Assembly: GCA_019359545.1 (NCBI GenBank)
Contig: JAHHHB010000001.1
Location: 1-64,000, forward strand
From: Desmonostoc geniculatum HA4340-LM1
Lineage (GTDB): Bacteria > Cyanobacteriota > Cyanobacteriia > Cyanobacteriales > Nostocaceae
Reading direction: 5' to 3'
DNA: 64,000 nt
Shown: positions 9,582 to 18,508 of the stretch, one piece after another
Layout of the letters: each line of letters opens with the position of its first letter
How positions within the stretch are numbered: the first letter of the stretch is position 1
The notes under the pieces: generated by a model
Seen by the model: the letters and a program-made list of their open reading frames with translations, nothing else
Database searches by the model: none
Told to the model about the DNA's origin: nothing
Program-made: the position numbers and the translations under genes

Positions 9582-9699
9582 TTACAGCAGTTTTCATGTA
9601 TTTAGACCACAGTCTTGTTTCTTATTTTCTTCCTTTGCGCCTTTGCGTCTTTGCGTGAGATAAAAATAGTGTGGTTCATTTACCTGAAAATTGCTGTAA
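9582..9699. repeat. 118-bp dispersed repeat, copy 1
   Basis: By eye it is base-for-base identical to 26769-26886. The ends TTACAGCAGTTTTCATGT and ACCTGAAAATTGCTGTAA are imperfect inverted repeats (16 of 18), as in a MITE. The interior has the CCTTTGCGCCTTTGCG motif, common in cyanobacterial repeats. This copy is intergenic, the other is coding. Confidence 0.85.
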
Positions 9700-9734
9700 C
9701 GTGAAATCCTTGTCAAGACGTGATGCATGAATTC

Positions 9735-9881
9735 ATATCATGTCCGCTTGATTACTTATTAAACCCCAAGAACCCCACCCCGCCAAAGCTACGCTTTGTC
9801 TCCCCTCCCGAAGAGCGGGGAGGGGTTGGGGGTGGGGTGCAATGACTTTGGGAATCATAACTAATTATCCGGACATGATAT
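9735..9881. repeat. 147-bp MITE-like element
   Basis: Terminal 12-bp perfect inverted repeats ATATCATGTCCG (9735-9746) and its complement (9870-9881) enclose a long C-rich/G-rich hairpin. There is no open frame. The ends differ from those of the other elements in the window, so it belongs to a separate family. Confidence 0.6.
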
Positions 9882-10068
9882 CACTCACTCCCCATCACTA
9901 CCCGCATTACCCCACCCCGGTTTTGTCTAAAGCCAAAACCTCCCCTCCCCTTGGCAAGGGGAGGGGTTGGGGGTGGGGTAAAACGTCTGTCGGGTAAGCG
10001 TTTGAGCTTAAGTTGACACCTATGCACAGCTGTGCGCCCCTACCCAGCGTATTTGTCGCATTCTTTTT

Positions 10069-12300
10069 TCAAATTGGTATTAGAGATTTTGCGAGAAGCT
10101 GACCATCCAAAACCAGGCTAAGTTGCCCATTGCCAAGAATGCTAGTTCCTTGGATATAAGCAGCAACTGGGATTGCTTCCCCCAAAGGATGGATCGCAGC
10201 GGATTGCTTGCCGATGATGGAATCTACTTCTAAAGCACATCGTTTGTCTAAGTAACGAAATACTAATAAAGCCTTATCCTGCTTGAAAGCATTTGCTGTA
10301 TCTGTGCTGTAAGTAGTAACTGAGGTAGGAAGCTGGTTAGGACAAGTCAGCACATCAGTCAATAAGTGGATAGGGACGAGCGTTTCTGTTGTTACATGCT
10401 CATCAGTACAACCAAGGAAGCCACTGGAGCTGCCAGAAGACTGCAAAAATAACATGCGTCCCGCTTGAGTTTGGATAATTTGTTCGGACTGGGATAGACA
10501 AATCTGCTCTACAGAATCGGCAATAAATGCATAGACTCTGGAGTTAGCTTGAAAGACGATAAGTTGAGCAATTTTTTGATCGAGGGGGATTTGGAGCGAG
10601 AAGGCTGTACCATGTCCAACTTTAGACTTCAATACTATTCTTCCCTGAATAGCTGTTAATTGCTTGCAAACTTCAGTTAATTCTACTCCTAACTCTAAGG
10701 CAGCACGATCGCATAAAACAGATGAAACCTCTGGTTCAAGTACCAGTTCTTGTAAGATATCCCCTGGTTTTGTCAGGGCGAGTCCTTGGGCTAAAGCCGG
10801 TTGATAAATTTGAGATAAGTTAATTCCTACGCCATCATCACAGCCATCAATAATCAGTTGATTTCCCTGCTGGTAAACTTGAATTTCAATAATACCGCTG
10901 CTATTTTTACCTAGCTGTTGGCGTGTTTGGCAAGACTCAATACTTTGCTCTAGTAAATAGCAACTTATATGCAATAGGAGAGCATGGAGGCGATCGCTAA
11001 ATGCCCGATCGACTTGGATATCACTAATTTGTAAATGTAGTTTAGCAGACTTATCTTGTAGAGCTTGTAACTGAGACCAAAGCCGATGCAAGGGTTCTAA
11101 GGCTACTTTTAAAGGAATAGTTGTAACTTTTTTGACTAAATTGGAGGAATGGTTAAGTAGCTTTTCCTGGTGTATCAGTTCTTGTTTGAGTTGATGATGA
11201 TTGTTATTCAGCGAATCAACAGTTGATGCCACCTGAGACGCTTGGGCTAAAACAGATTGCAGAGTACTGTATAATTGCTGAGAGCGAGAAGCAGCTAGAG
11301 GAGAAAGAGTATCTGAAATTGCTGCTAAACGTCCTGACCATTCCTGTAGATTATCGAGCAGGTGTTGTAATCGTTTAACTTGTCTGAGCAACCGCCCGAT
11401 CGTATGTTGTTGTTCTTCTTCTTGACAGGCTTGCTGATTATATGTAGTTAATAATGTTGCAACTAGCACCTTTAGTTGTTCGAGATGCTTAATATTGATG
11501 GGTGTGGCGGCTGGAATACTTGTTGCAACAATGGTAGAAATGGATTCTTGCAAAGAGAGTGGATGGCGATCGCTAACAGATTTAACCAGGGATGCAACAG
11601 AAGTTTCAGTAGGCAGGGAAAAATCCCCCAACCAAGCATGAAAATCTTCTTCTCCATACTCCTTCGGGTTTGCTAGTTCCCCTACCTTGGCGGGAAGCTG
11701 CTCGGTATCTACGCGAACAAGGCTGCCAGACTGGAGGCTAGTTTCATCTATTAGTTCCCTGTCAAGACTTTCCTTGTCTTTAACGATAACTTGCTTTGCA
11801 CAAGATTCTACCTTGGGCAAGCGATCGCCAAACTGAATAACTGGTTGATATTCCTGCGGTTGCTCTATCAATGTCTCAAGGTTTGTTGCCTGGGAATCGC
11901 CAAACTCTGCTTGCAAACGAGCAACAATGGCAGACATCCGCTCCAGAATTTCTACTTCGTCAATTTGCGAGGCTGTTAAAAATGCCATCAATAGCATCTG
12001 TAGGCAATCTAATCCTTCCGACAACAGGGAGGCGATTGGGGCGTTGACAGTTGCCCGATACTGATGCAAAAGCTGAAAAATCTCTTCTAGTGCAGCCGCA
12101 ACTATGGCAATGGCATCTAACTCAGCTGCTATGGCAATCGAATGCAGAGAGCTAGCAGCTTCCATGAGAGCCAAAGCTGTAGCAGGGTTACTGTCTTTTG
12201 TATAGTTAGGCAACTCCTGCTCCAAGAACAGTAACAGATCGATCGCTTCTTCTAGAAAGCGATCGTCGTTCTGCGGTTGGGGGACAAAATCGGTACTCAT
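10069..12300 (-). CDS. CheA-like protein with degenerate HPt and ATPase motifs
   Basis: 743 aa. It has an HPt-like N-terminus (1-130) where His53 sits in SSLHSIAIAAE, so the Lys-Gly after the phosphorylated His of CheA is absent. A coiled-coil middle follows, then an HATPase-like region in which the N-box Asn is replaced (LLHISCYLLEQSIES against the usual RNAFDHGIE) while G1 survives as DDGVGINL, then a CheW-like C-terminus (about 600-743). There is no receiver. It probably does not phosphorylate and may act as an adaptor. It is the last gene of the ptx operon. ATG 12300 follows CAGGAGTTGTTC; the frame opens at 12315. Confidence 0.75.
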   Translation of the reverse strand: MSTDFVPQPQNDDRFLEEAIDLLLFLEQELPNYTKDSNPATALALMEAASSLHSIAIAAELDAIAIVAAALEEIFQLLHQYRATVNAPIASLLSEGLDCLQMLLMAFLTASQIDEVEILERMSAIVARLQAEFGDSQATNLETLIEQPQEYQPVIQFGDRLPKVESCAKQVIVKDKESLDRELIDETSLQSGSLVRVDTEQLPAKVGELANPKEYGEEDFHAWLGDFSLPTETSVASLVKSVSDRHPLSLQESISTIVATSIPAATPINIKHLEQLKVLVATLLTTYNQQACQEEEQQHTIGRLLRQVKRLQHLLDNLQEWSGRLAAISDTLSPLAASRSQQLYSTLQSVLAQASQVASTVDSLNNNHHQLKQELIHQEKLLNHSSNLVKKVTTIPLKVALEPLHRLWSQLQALQDKSAKLHLQISDIQVDRAFSDRLHALLLHISCYLLEQSIESCQTRQQLGKNSSGIIEIQVYQQGNQLIIDGCDDGVGINLSQIYQPALAQGLALTKPGDILQELVLEPEVSSVLCDRAALELGVELTEVCKQLTAIQGRIVLKSKVGHGTAFSLQIPLDQKIAQLIVFQANSRVYAFIADSVEQICLSQSEQIIQTQAGRMLFLQSSGSSSGFLGCTDEHVTTETLVPIHLLTDVLTCPNQLPTSVTTYSTDTANAFKQDKALLVFRYLDKRCALEVDSIIGKQSAAIHPLGEAIPVAAYIQGTSILGNGQLSLVLDGQLLAKSLIPI

Positions 12301-12317
12301 GAACAACTCCTGCATTT

Positions 12318-13553
12318 CTATGGCTTCGATATTGTTTGGAGGCTACAAGCAGCGATGTCGGCGATCGCTCTAAATTGCTCCTGGATTTGGGCGATTGACT
12401 CCAGCCCCGCACTGATTTGGCGATCGCACGGTTCGATCGCAGAAGCAACATCTCCTGCTGCCACCTGTAGTTCCTGGAACCATTCCTCTATATTTAAGGT
12501 GCTGTCGCGGGCTTGACGGGCAAGAATTTCCACCTGTTCAGCAGCAGCTAGCAAACCTCGTTCCTGATCGCTAGCTTTTGTGGCTTCGATGGCTGTATTC
12601 AGGGACAAAATCTGAATTTTGCTACTCAAGCCTTCCACAAGGCGAATAAAGCCAGAAGCTTGCTGGCAAAATTCACCAAGGTATTCCAGTTGTTTATTAG
12701 TAATAGCAACAGTATCTTGAATAGACATTAAATGCTCGCCGGCAAGCTCAGCGATTCTTGCTCCTGCTTGTACCGACTGGCTCACCTGCTGAAATGGCAC
12801 TAGTAACTCAGAGCGATCGCAAGATTCAGCCTTTTGCTGTTGAGCAGGTGGAGCTACTATTTCAGCCCAGCGCAAGTTAATTGTCAACATCATTCCTACT
12901 TGTTGCAGCAAACTGCGCTCTGCTTCCTGCCATTGTCGGGGTTGGAGGCAATGATGAATAACTAAAAAACCCCAAGGCTGTTGTTTGACAATCAAGGGCA
13001 AGCAGAGGCTAGCCTGCACCTGAAAGCGTTGCCAAAATTGCTGTTGGCGGGGAGTTAGTTCTAATACTTCAGTTCCGTCGCCAACATCGGGTTTATTAAC
13101 AAACAAATTTATCGGTAGGGATTGGTTGAGCAGGGATGTCCAACCCGCTTGTATCGTTTCAGCGATCGCCCGACTGCGATTATCTTCCTCAAAACGATAA
13201 ATCAAAACGCGATCGGCGTTGAGAACATCTCGCAGGGCGGTGACTGTAACCTCCAAAAGTGCAGTTTGACCTTTTGCCTGTTGCATTTGCCGATCGATTG
13301 CCGCAAGTTGTTCTCGCTGGAGTTGAAAAGCCCCTCGAACATTTTCATCATTGTCACTGGGCGAATCCTTAGCCAAAGCTTGGATAAAAGCTTCGATTTG
13401 ACTTACCTTCTGCTGCAATTGAGCGACCTTTGGCCCCTTAGCAGATTGAAAGACTGCTTTGATTACAGCCACATTAGCCAAAATTTCTTCTATCTGGATT
13501 TCATTTTCAACAGGCTGGGTTTCAGAATTAGGGTCTAAGGTTGCGATCGTCAC
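12318..13553 (-). CDS. Soluble GAF-domain methyl-accepting protein
   Basis: 411 aa, no membrane segment. An N-terminal helical region (1-95) precedes a GAF domain (about 95-245; ALRDVLNADRVLIYRFEED) that lacks the bilin Cys found in PtxD. The C-terminal part is a short, diverged MCP signalling hairpin with SSKIQILSLNTAIEATKASD in the tip position (canonical [16 protein letters not shown]). It should therefore dock onto CheA/CheW complexes, perhaps modifying a PtxD array. It lies 17 bp before the degenerate CheA gene and 28 bp after the double-CheW gene. In Nostoc punctiforme the ptx operon also has further genes after ptxE. Confidence 0.75.
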   Translation of the reverse strand: MTIATLDPNSETQPVENEIQIEEILANVAVIKAVFQSAKGPKVAQLQQKVSQIEAFIQALAKDSPSDNDENVRGAFQLQREQLAAIDRQMQQAKGQTALLEVTVTALRDVLNADRVLIYRFEEDNRSRAIAETIQAGWTSLLNQSLPINLFVNKPDVGDGTEVLELTPRQQQFWQRFQVQASLCLPLIVKQQPWGFLVIHHCLQPRQWQEAERSLLQQVGMMLTINLRWAEIVAPPAQQQKAESCDRSELLVPFQQVSQSVQAGARIAELAGEHLMSIQDTVAITNKQLEYLGEFCQQASGFIRLVEGLSSKIQILSLNTAIEATKASDQERGLLAAAEQVEILARQARDSTLNIEEWFQELQVAAGDVASAIEPCDRQISAGLESIAQIQEQFRAIADIAACSLQTISKP

Positions 13554-13581
13554 AGAAAACTCCTTGCAGCATCAAGTTAAA

Positions 13582-14607
13582 TCAGTGGGTTTGCCATTGC
13601 AATGTCTGGGCGATCGCTCTGGTGTCTAAAATCCAGCGATCGCCTGACAGAATACCTCGAACAAAATTTAGCAGTTTGTTTGGGGAAAAGTCGGTTGGTG
13701 CCGATTGTGCTTGCTGTAAATCCTGCCACTCTACATCTAAGACATGAGCCACCAAAAACCCGATTACCTGATTTTGCACTTCGAGAACCAGAACCATTGG
13801 CTTTTCTGGTGGTGACTGCCGCTTCAAAAGCGGCGCATAACCAAGCAAATGTTCCAAGTCAACCAGCCGCAGCATCTGTCCTCGCCAATTATAGAAACCT
13901 AAAATCCAACTTGGTAAGGCCGGGGCTGGAGAAATTTCTTGGCTAGCGAGATGAATAATGTCCAGTAATGAGTGGAATGGTAGCAATCCACTTCCTTGAT
14001 TCCCCAAGGGAAAACGGAGAAATCTTTGCTGTTGTTCGCCTGATGTCAGCCCAGGAACCAAGGTTGGGGTTGTTCCGGGCAGCCCCAACTTATCAGCCAA
14101 TATCTGGCTCATGCCTAGAAGAAGTACTTTGAGTGGTTCCTCGTTTGGTGCTACAGACAAAACAGCCATGTGACTAACAAAGTTTAACTCCGCCACTTGC
14201 TGATAAGACCAAGGCACCGGACGCACTGTTTCCAAAGGAATATCGATTAAGGCAGGGGGCTTGTCCACAGGAATGCCACAAATTTCCCCAGTCCGGGTTT
14301 GAGTCAGAAGTAAGAAGCGCCCTGGAGTGTCAACCGCAGAGGGAACTTGATGCGCCTGTTGGTCTTGTACTTGCTGAATGAACTTCTGGCGCAAGTCCAC
14401 AATCGTAATAGTTTGCGCTCCCAAATCAACCATCCCAATACCACTTTCAACCGTACTGCTAATAGGGGGACAAGCCATCACCTTGAGAACTGCACCAACT
14501 GGCAGGGCAAATAAATAGTCTGCGATCGCAAAAACAACGACTCGTAATGAGTCGCGCTCGCTCACAGCGCCAGATAATCGCTTAAACGGAAAGGGAGTGT
14601 TAAGCAT
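13582..14607 (-). CDS. Protein with two CheW domains
   Basis: 341 aa. The first CheW domain (about 18-165) begins RVVVFAIADYLFALPVGAVLKV; the second (about 190-335) carries the typical ILGFYNWRGQMLRLVDLEHLLG and VLVLEVQNQVIGFLV. Tandem CheW proteins bridge receptors and CheA. It belongs to the ptx operon but is separated from the CheA gene by a low-complexity block and an inserted four-helix-bundle gene. Start chosen at the only ATG before the domain; no strong Shine-Dalgarno. Confidence 0.85.
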   Translation of the reverse strand: MLNTPFPFKRLSGAVSERDSLRVVVFAIADYLFALPVGAVLKVMACPPISSTVESGIGMVDLGAQTITIVDLRQKFIQQVQDQQAHQVPSAVDTPGRFLLLTQTRTGEICGIPVDKPPALIDIPLETVRPVPWSYQQVAELNFVSHMAVLSVAPNEEPLKVLLLGMSQILADKLGLPGTTPTLVPGLTSGEQQQRFLRFPLGNQGSGLLPFHSLLDIIHLASQEISPAPALPSWILGFYNWRGQMLRLVDLEHLLGYAPLLKRQSPPEKPMVLVLEVQNQVIGFLVAHVLDVEWQDLQQAQSAPTDFSPNKLLNFVRGILSGDRWILDTRAIAQTLQWQTH

Positions 14608-14636
14608 AAGTCGGTCGGTGTTGAAAACTGTGGTTA

Positions 14637-14793
14637 GGGGGCAGGGGGGCAGGGGGGCAGGGGGGCAGGGGAGCGGGGGGGCAGGGGAGCGGGGGGGCAG
14701 GGGGGCAGGGGAGCGGGGGGGCAGGGGGGCAGGGGAGCAGGGGAGCAGGGGGAGCGGGGGGGCAGGGGGAGCGGGGGGGCAGGGGGGCAGGGG
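14637..14793. repeat. G-rich low-complexity tract (GGGGGGCAGGGGAGC type)
   Basis: About 155 bp of repeated GGGGGCA and GGGGAGC units on the plus strand, C-rich in the sense of the ptx transcript. Runs of four to seven G at short spacing could form G-quadruplexes. Similar units occur at 15196-15255, 18430-18465 and 49085-49105. Confidence 0.85.
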
Positions 14794-14803
14794 AGAAAGA
14801 ATA

Positions 14804-15190
14804 TTAACGCTTTATTAGCCAAGGTGAGGGGTCAGTAATCATATTTACCAAACCACCTAAGATCCGATTGTAGATTCCATATAATTCTCTGCCTAATTCA
14901 ACATCCAAATAATTGCACTTAACAGCAAATTCAATCCATGTTTGTGTTTCTGCTGCCTCTGCTTCAGAGTCATTGAGTTTAGCCACAAAAGCTGCTTCAT
15001 ATCTACGCTTTCTCCAAGCTTCAGCTAGATTTGCACAAACAGAACGTGATGATCTACGAATCTGATCAGTTAATGAATACCGCTCCTCGACAGGAAACTT
15101 TTTAGAGATTTCAAAGATTTTCATGGCTGCATCAAATGCCATTTGATAAACTTTCAAGTCTTGATGATTTTTAATTGGTTCTTTTTCCAT
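14804..15190 (-). CDS. Four-helix bundle protein (23S rRNA intervening-sequence family)
   Basis: About 128 aa. Family landmarks are the opening NHQDLKVYQMAFDAAMKIFE, then FPVEERYSLTDQIRRSSRSVCANLAEAW, and the closing helix region. Homologues occur in spirochaete 23S rRNA intervening sequences and, widely, as stand-alone genes in cyanobacteria; the function is unknown. It is inserted within the ptx operon between CheA and CheW. Both flanks are low-complexity repeat, and the Shine-Dalgarno GAGGAG is supplied by that repeat. ATG 15190 is 9 nt from GGAG; ATG 15196 is the alternative. Confidence 0.85.
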   Translation of the reverse strand: MEKEPIKNHQDLKVYQMAFDAAMKIFEISKKFPVEERYSLTDQIRRSSRSVCANLAEAWRKRRYEAAFVAKLNDSEAEAAETQTWIEFAVKCNYLDVELGRELYGIYNRILGGLVNMITDPSPWLIKR

Positions 15191-15193
15191 CTC

Positions 15194-15256
15194 CATCTAC
15201 TCCTCTGCCCCTCTGCCCCTTTGCCCCCCTGCCCCCCTGCGCCCTGCCCCCCGCCT
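15194..15256. repeat. Low-complexity CCCCTCTG/CCCCCCTG tract
   Basis: About 60 bp, pyrimidine-rich on plus, of the same unit type as 44826-44878 and 6440-6500. It contributes the ribosome binding site of the four-helix-bundle gene. Confidence 0.75.
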
Positions 15257-15260
15257 TATC

Positions 15261-18200
15261 TCAGGTATGAACCAGTTCAGCGATCGTGGACAGGAAATTC
15301 TGTTCTGAATAGGGTTTGGTCATGTAAGCTTTTGCTCCTAGAGCTAAAGCTAATTGGCGGTGCTTCTGTCCGCTACGGGTAGTCAGCATCACCACAGGAA
15401 TCCCGGACAAACGCTCGTCTTGGCGACGGTGTTCTAAAAACTCAAATCCATTCATCTGCGGCATTTCAATGTCACAAATCACTAAATCAACATCACCGTG
15501 TTGCAGTATTTGTGCGATCGCCTCTCGACCATCGCCTGCTTGCAACACTTGATAATGGGCTTTCTGGAGCGTCTGCACCAAACTTTGCCTTTGTACAACC
15601 GAATCTTCCACCACTAACACCATCAGCCGGTTAGGTTGAGCAACGGCTGTATTGACTTCCATCGGCTGTTGTTGCGGTTGCGTACTTAGCTCGGATTGCT
15701 GCCCCTCTAGAGCAAGAACAGGCTCAGGCGCAGGTAATAGTTTAGTTGCAAGACTTGATGCCGGAGAAGTTGGCATCATATCTGTCTCCCAAGTTTGCCG
15801 AACTAACTCCAACGGGTCAACGATTAGGGTAAGACTACCATTTCCCAACACACTGTAGCCTTGGATGTAACTAGGTAAAGTTAGGACTCTGCCGAGGGAT
15901 TTAATTACTAATTCCTGCTCGACTAAAATCTGATCGACTTGCAAACACAGGTATTGATGCTCTGTTTTCAACAGCAGCAGAGGTTCGATGGTGTTTCGTT
16001 GTTTGACTGGAAAAGGACTTAGGTTTAAATTGTGGTCTTGGGTGAATAAAGGATATTTGTAATCCAGCAAATTGGCAAGCGGGCGGATGGGAACTAGTTG
16101 CTGACTTTGCCCTTCTCCCCACTGCCAGAATTTTTGACTGCCTTGCCCGTGCAAAGATTGCTGGACTTGAATCTGCTCTGGCTGCGGTAATAAAACCTGG
16201 CTAATTCCTTCAGACAGCAAGCCATAAGTAATACCTTGAGATTGACAAACGAGCAAGCGTGCCGTTGTCAAGCTCAGGGGCAATTGCAGGATGAAGGTGG
16301 TTCCCTGCCCCCAAAGCGATCGCACCACAATGGAACCTTGTAAAGCTTGCAATTGAGTGCGAACCACATCTAAGCCGATACCACGGCCAGATAACTCACC
16401 AATCTGCTTGGCGGTAGAAAAGCCTGGTTCAAATAATAAGTCTGCCAGTTGGTCTTCTGAGGCGTAGGCGGCTTGTTCGGGAGTCAGCAGGTGTTTTTCT
16501 ATAGCTCGCTGACGAATGGATTCCCAGTTTAAGCCTCGGCCATCATCCCGTACCTCAATAGTGGTGCGGTTGCCTTGATGATAAGCTTGAATTGTAATTG
16601 TTCCGGTTTCGGGTTTACCCTGCTGGCGACGGGTTTCTACCGGCTCAATGCCGTGATCGAAGGCATTGCGAATCATATGCAGCAAGGGATCGTACAACTG
16701 CTCAGAAATGGCTTTATCCACCAGTACCTTCGTACCGCCAAGCTTGAGTTCAACAGGCTTATGATAAGTTGCTACCATCTGTTGCAGGAGGCGGGGTAAT
16801 CGATTCAACACTGTTCCCAGTGGCACCATTCTGGCTTGCAGCAAATCTTCCTGCGCTCCTGAAAGCAGTTGCTTGCGCTTTGGGAGACTGAAGCGAGATT
16901 GCTGAACTAAGCCATTAACAGCCTCAATCCGTTCTCCTAATTGCACCATGTCTTCTGTCAGATTTTGCAGGAGAATGTGCAACTCGCTATAGTTATCCAT
17001 TTCTAAGGCATCAAAATTGGATTGTGCCTCGGTAGCAGAGATAACTCGTGGAGATACATGCATGTGTCGCTGCTTGCGTTCGGGAAGCAACAGATGTCGA
17101 TCCGACCAAGTAAAAACTTTACTAAGTTGTTGTTGACAGTACAAAAACTGTAGTAGAGTGTCTTGAGCTGCTTTGTGGATGTGGTTAGATTGCAGGTTTT
17201 GTTGGTTTTCGCTGATTAGCAATTCCCCAATTGTATGGCTGAGGCGATCAAGCTGTTCTATCGCTACTCGGATACTGGGAAGTGATGCCGATGATTGAGC
17301 CTGGAGGCTTGGTGGTGGTGGAGAGGCTGGCCGATCTGAGTCTGAGTATCGGTAACATATCTGTGGATCTCCTATCCAGATTGACTGTAAAATCCGATCT
17401 ATGGCAGAGGGGGCTACTACCGAATCCTGAGAAATAGGTGCCAGTACCTCCGGTGCTTTCGCTACGGAGTTATCAGTCCGCTTCGGGAAAAACGACCAAA
17501 TTGATTCCGCTTCGCTGGCGCCCAGGAGGGGGGATGGCTGATTCTCAGTTGTAGTCGTTTGTGTTGGTTGGGCAGCTATGGAAATTGGCTGTTCTTGCGG
17601 TTCTGGGACAGGAGTAGTTATTCCTGCCCATTCTCGCAATTGTGGAGATATTTCTCCCCCTTGAGTGCGATCGCCTGCAAGTACCGCTGCTTGAGCTGCT
17701 TTAAAATTTTCTAAAGCCACCGGAGCGATTTGCAATACTTTGTCTGGATGTGCTTTGAGCGCGTTTAGGGTCGCTTGAGCAATTTCTTCTAATCCAGATA
17801 AGCCATAGGATGCTGCTAGTTCAGCAAAAAATTCTGCTTGGGAGTTGAGTGTTGTTTGAATTTGTTGCGGATCTTGGCTTTGGATGTCAGCTTCAAGTTG
17901 TTGCAAATCCTGGAGTACACTCCCGGAAAAGATTGACTCTACCACATCAAAGCCAAGTTCTTCCGAACTGGGAAGCGGAGCCTCACGACCAAAAAAGTCG
18001 CCTAGTTTATGCTGAAGTTGGGCAAAGATTGAGGCAGTGCGATCGAGTATTTCTGCCTCATTGCAGGATAAGCCCATCAAGGCTGCACTCAATGGAGTTC
18101 GCAGGCATTCATAAGCATCTAGAAGCAAAGCACCCAATTCTGGATCGATTTCCAGTTCTGGAGCGTATAACGCTTGGAATACATCTTCCAAATGATGGGC

Positions 18201-18392
18201 AATTGTCTGAATAGTTTCTTGCCCAACACTGGCAGCACTCCCTTTGATAGTATGGGCGCTTCGCATCAAGGCATGAACTTTTTCTATTGTTTTTTCATCA
18301 AGTAGACCGATTAGATTCTGCTCAATGGTTTGTAACAACTCTGCCGCTTCCGCAAGAAAAGCCTGCTCTTGATTACTGGGATCGGGGTTCAT
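15261..18392 (-). CDS. ptxE: Hybrid CheA histidine kinase of the phototaxis operon (HPt-HATPase-CheW-REC)
   Basis: 1043 aa. The HPt domain has His47 in RSAHTIKGSAAS. A linker with Pro-rich parts follows, then the dimerisation helices, HATPase with N-box MIRNAFDHGIEPVE, G1 DDGRGLNW, and GRGIGLDVV, a CheW domain (about 720-860), and a C-terminal receiver (about 920-1040; Asp in LVICDIEMPQMNG, Lys in AYMTKPY). All catalytic motifs are present. The architecture matches PixL/PtxE-type kinases that relay light signals to PatA/CheY-type regulators and pili. It follows ptxD by 116 bp that include a G-rich repeat. Confidence 0.88.
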   Translation of the reverse strand: MNPDPSNQEQAFLAEAAELLQTIEQNLIGLLDEKTIEKVHALMRSAHTIKGSAASVGQETIQTIAHHLEDVFQALYAPELEIDPELGALLLDAYECLRTPLSAALMGLSCNEAEILDRTASIFAQLQHKLGDFFGREAPLPSSEELGFDVVESIFSGSVLQDLQQLEADIQSQDPQQIQTTLNSQAEFFAELAASYGLSGLEEIAQATLNALKAHPDKVLQIAPVALENFKAAQAAVLAGDRTQGGEISPQLREWAGITTPVPEPQEQPISIAAQPTQTTTTENQPSPLLGASEAESIWSFFPKRTDNSVAKAPEVLAPISQDSVVAPSAIDRILQSIWIGDPQICYRYSDSDRPASPPPPSLQAQSSASLPSIRVAIEQLDRLSHTIGELLISENQQNLQSNHIHKAAQDTLLQFLYCQQQLSKVFTWSDRHLLLPERKQRHMHVSPRVISATEAQSNFDALEMDNYSELHILLQNLTEDMVQLGERIEAVNGLVQQSRFSLPKRKQLLSGAQEDLLQARMVPLGTVLNRLPRLLQQMVATYHKPVELKLGGTKVLVDKAISEQLYDPLLHMIRNAFDHGIEPVETRRQQGKPETGTITIQAYHQGNRTTIEVRDDGRGLNWESIRQRAIEKHLLTPEQAAYASEDQLADLLFEPGFSTAKQIGELSGRGIGLDVVRTQLQALQGSIVVRSLWGQGTTFILQLPLSLTTARLLVCQSQGITYGLLSEGISQVLLPQPEQIQVQQSLHGQGSQKFWQWGEGQSQQLVPIRPLANLLDYKYPLFTQDHNLNLSPFPVKQRNTIEPLLLLKTEHQYLCLQVDQILVEQELVIKSLGRVLTLPSYIQGYSVLGNGSLTLIVDPLELVRQTWETDMMPTSPASSLATKLLPAPEPVLALEGQQSELSTQPQQQPMEVNTAVAQPNRLMVLVVEDSVVQRQSLVQTLQKAHYQVLQAGDGREAIAQILQHGDVDLVICDIEMPQMNGFEFLEHRRQDERLSGIPVVMLTTRSGQKHRQLALALGAKAYMTKPYSEQNFLSTIAELVHT

Positions 18393-18429
18393 AACACACG
18401 GTTCAGTTAAGGAGATTTATCTGTTAAGG

Positions 18430-18466
18430 CAGGCAGGGGGAGCAGGGGAGGCAGGGGGAGAGAAAA
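18430..18466. repeat. Short G-rich low-complexity tract
   Basis: GGCAGGGGGAGCAGGGG-type sequence between ptxE and ptxD, the same unit type as 14637-14793. Confidence 0.6.
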
Positions 18467-18508
18467 AAGCTTAAGTGAATGGTATTGGTTCATAACAGTT
18501 ATGCGAGA

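Larger units (their letters stand above)
9485..10068. other. Intergenic repeat cluster
   Basis: No gene is visible. The gap contains the first copy of the 118-bp repeat (9582-9699), an inverted-repeat element (9735-9881), and a further C-rich/G-rich pairing block at about 9912-9979. The phosphorelay and the ptx operon converge here, so these hairpins may end transcription from both sides. Confidence 0.55.

Noticed and set aside
9912-9979. Possible terminator or small RNA in the C-rich/G-rich block
   Set aside because: The block can fold, but it matches dispersed repeats seen elsewhere and has no T-run.
14634-14822. Open frames through the G-rich tract
   Set aside because: Pure repeat translation (Pro/Ala/Leu or Gly/Ala/Arg); no real gene.
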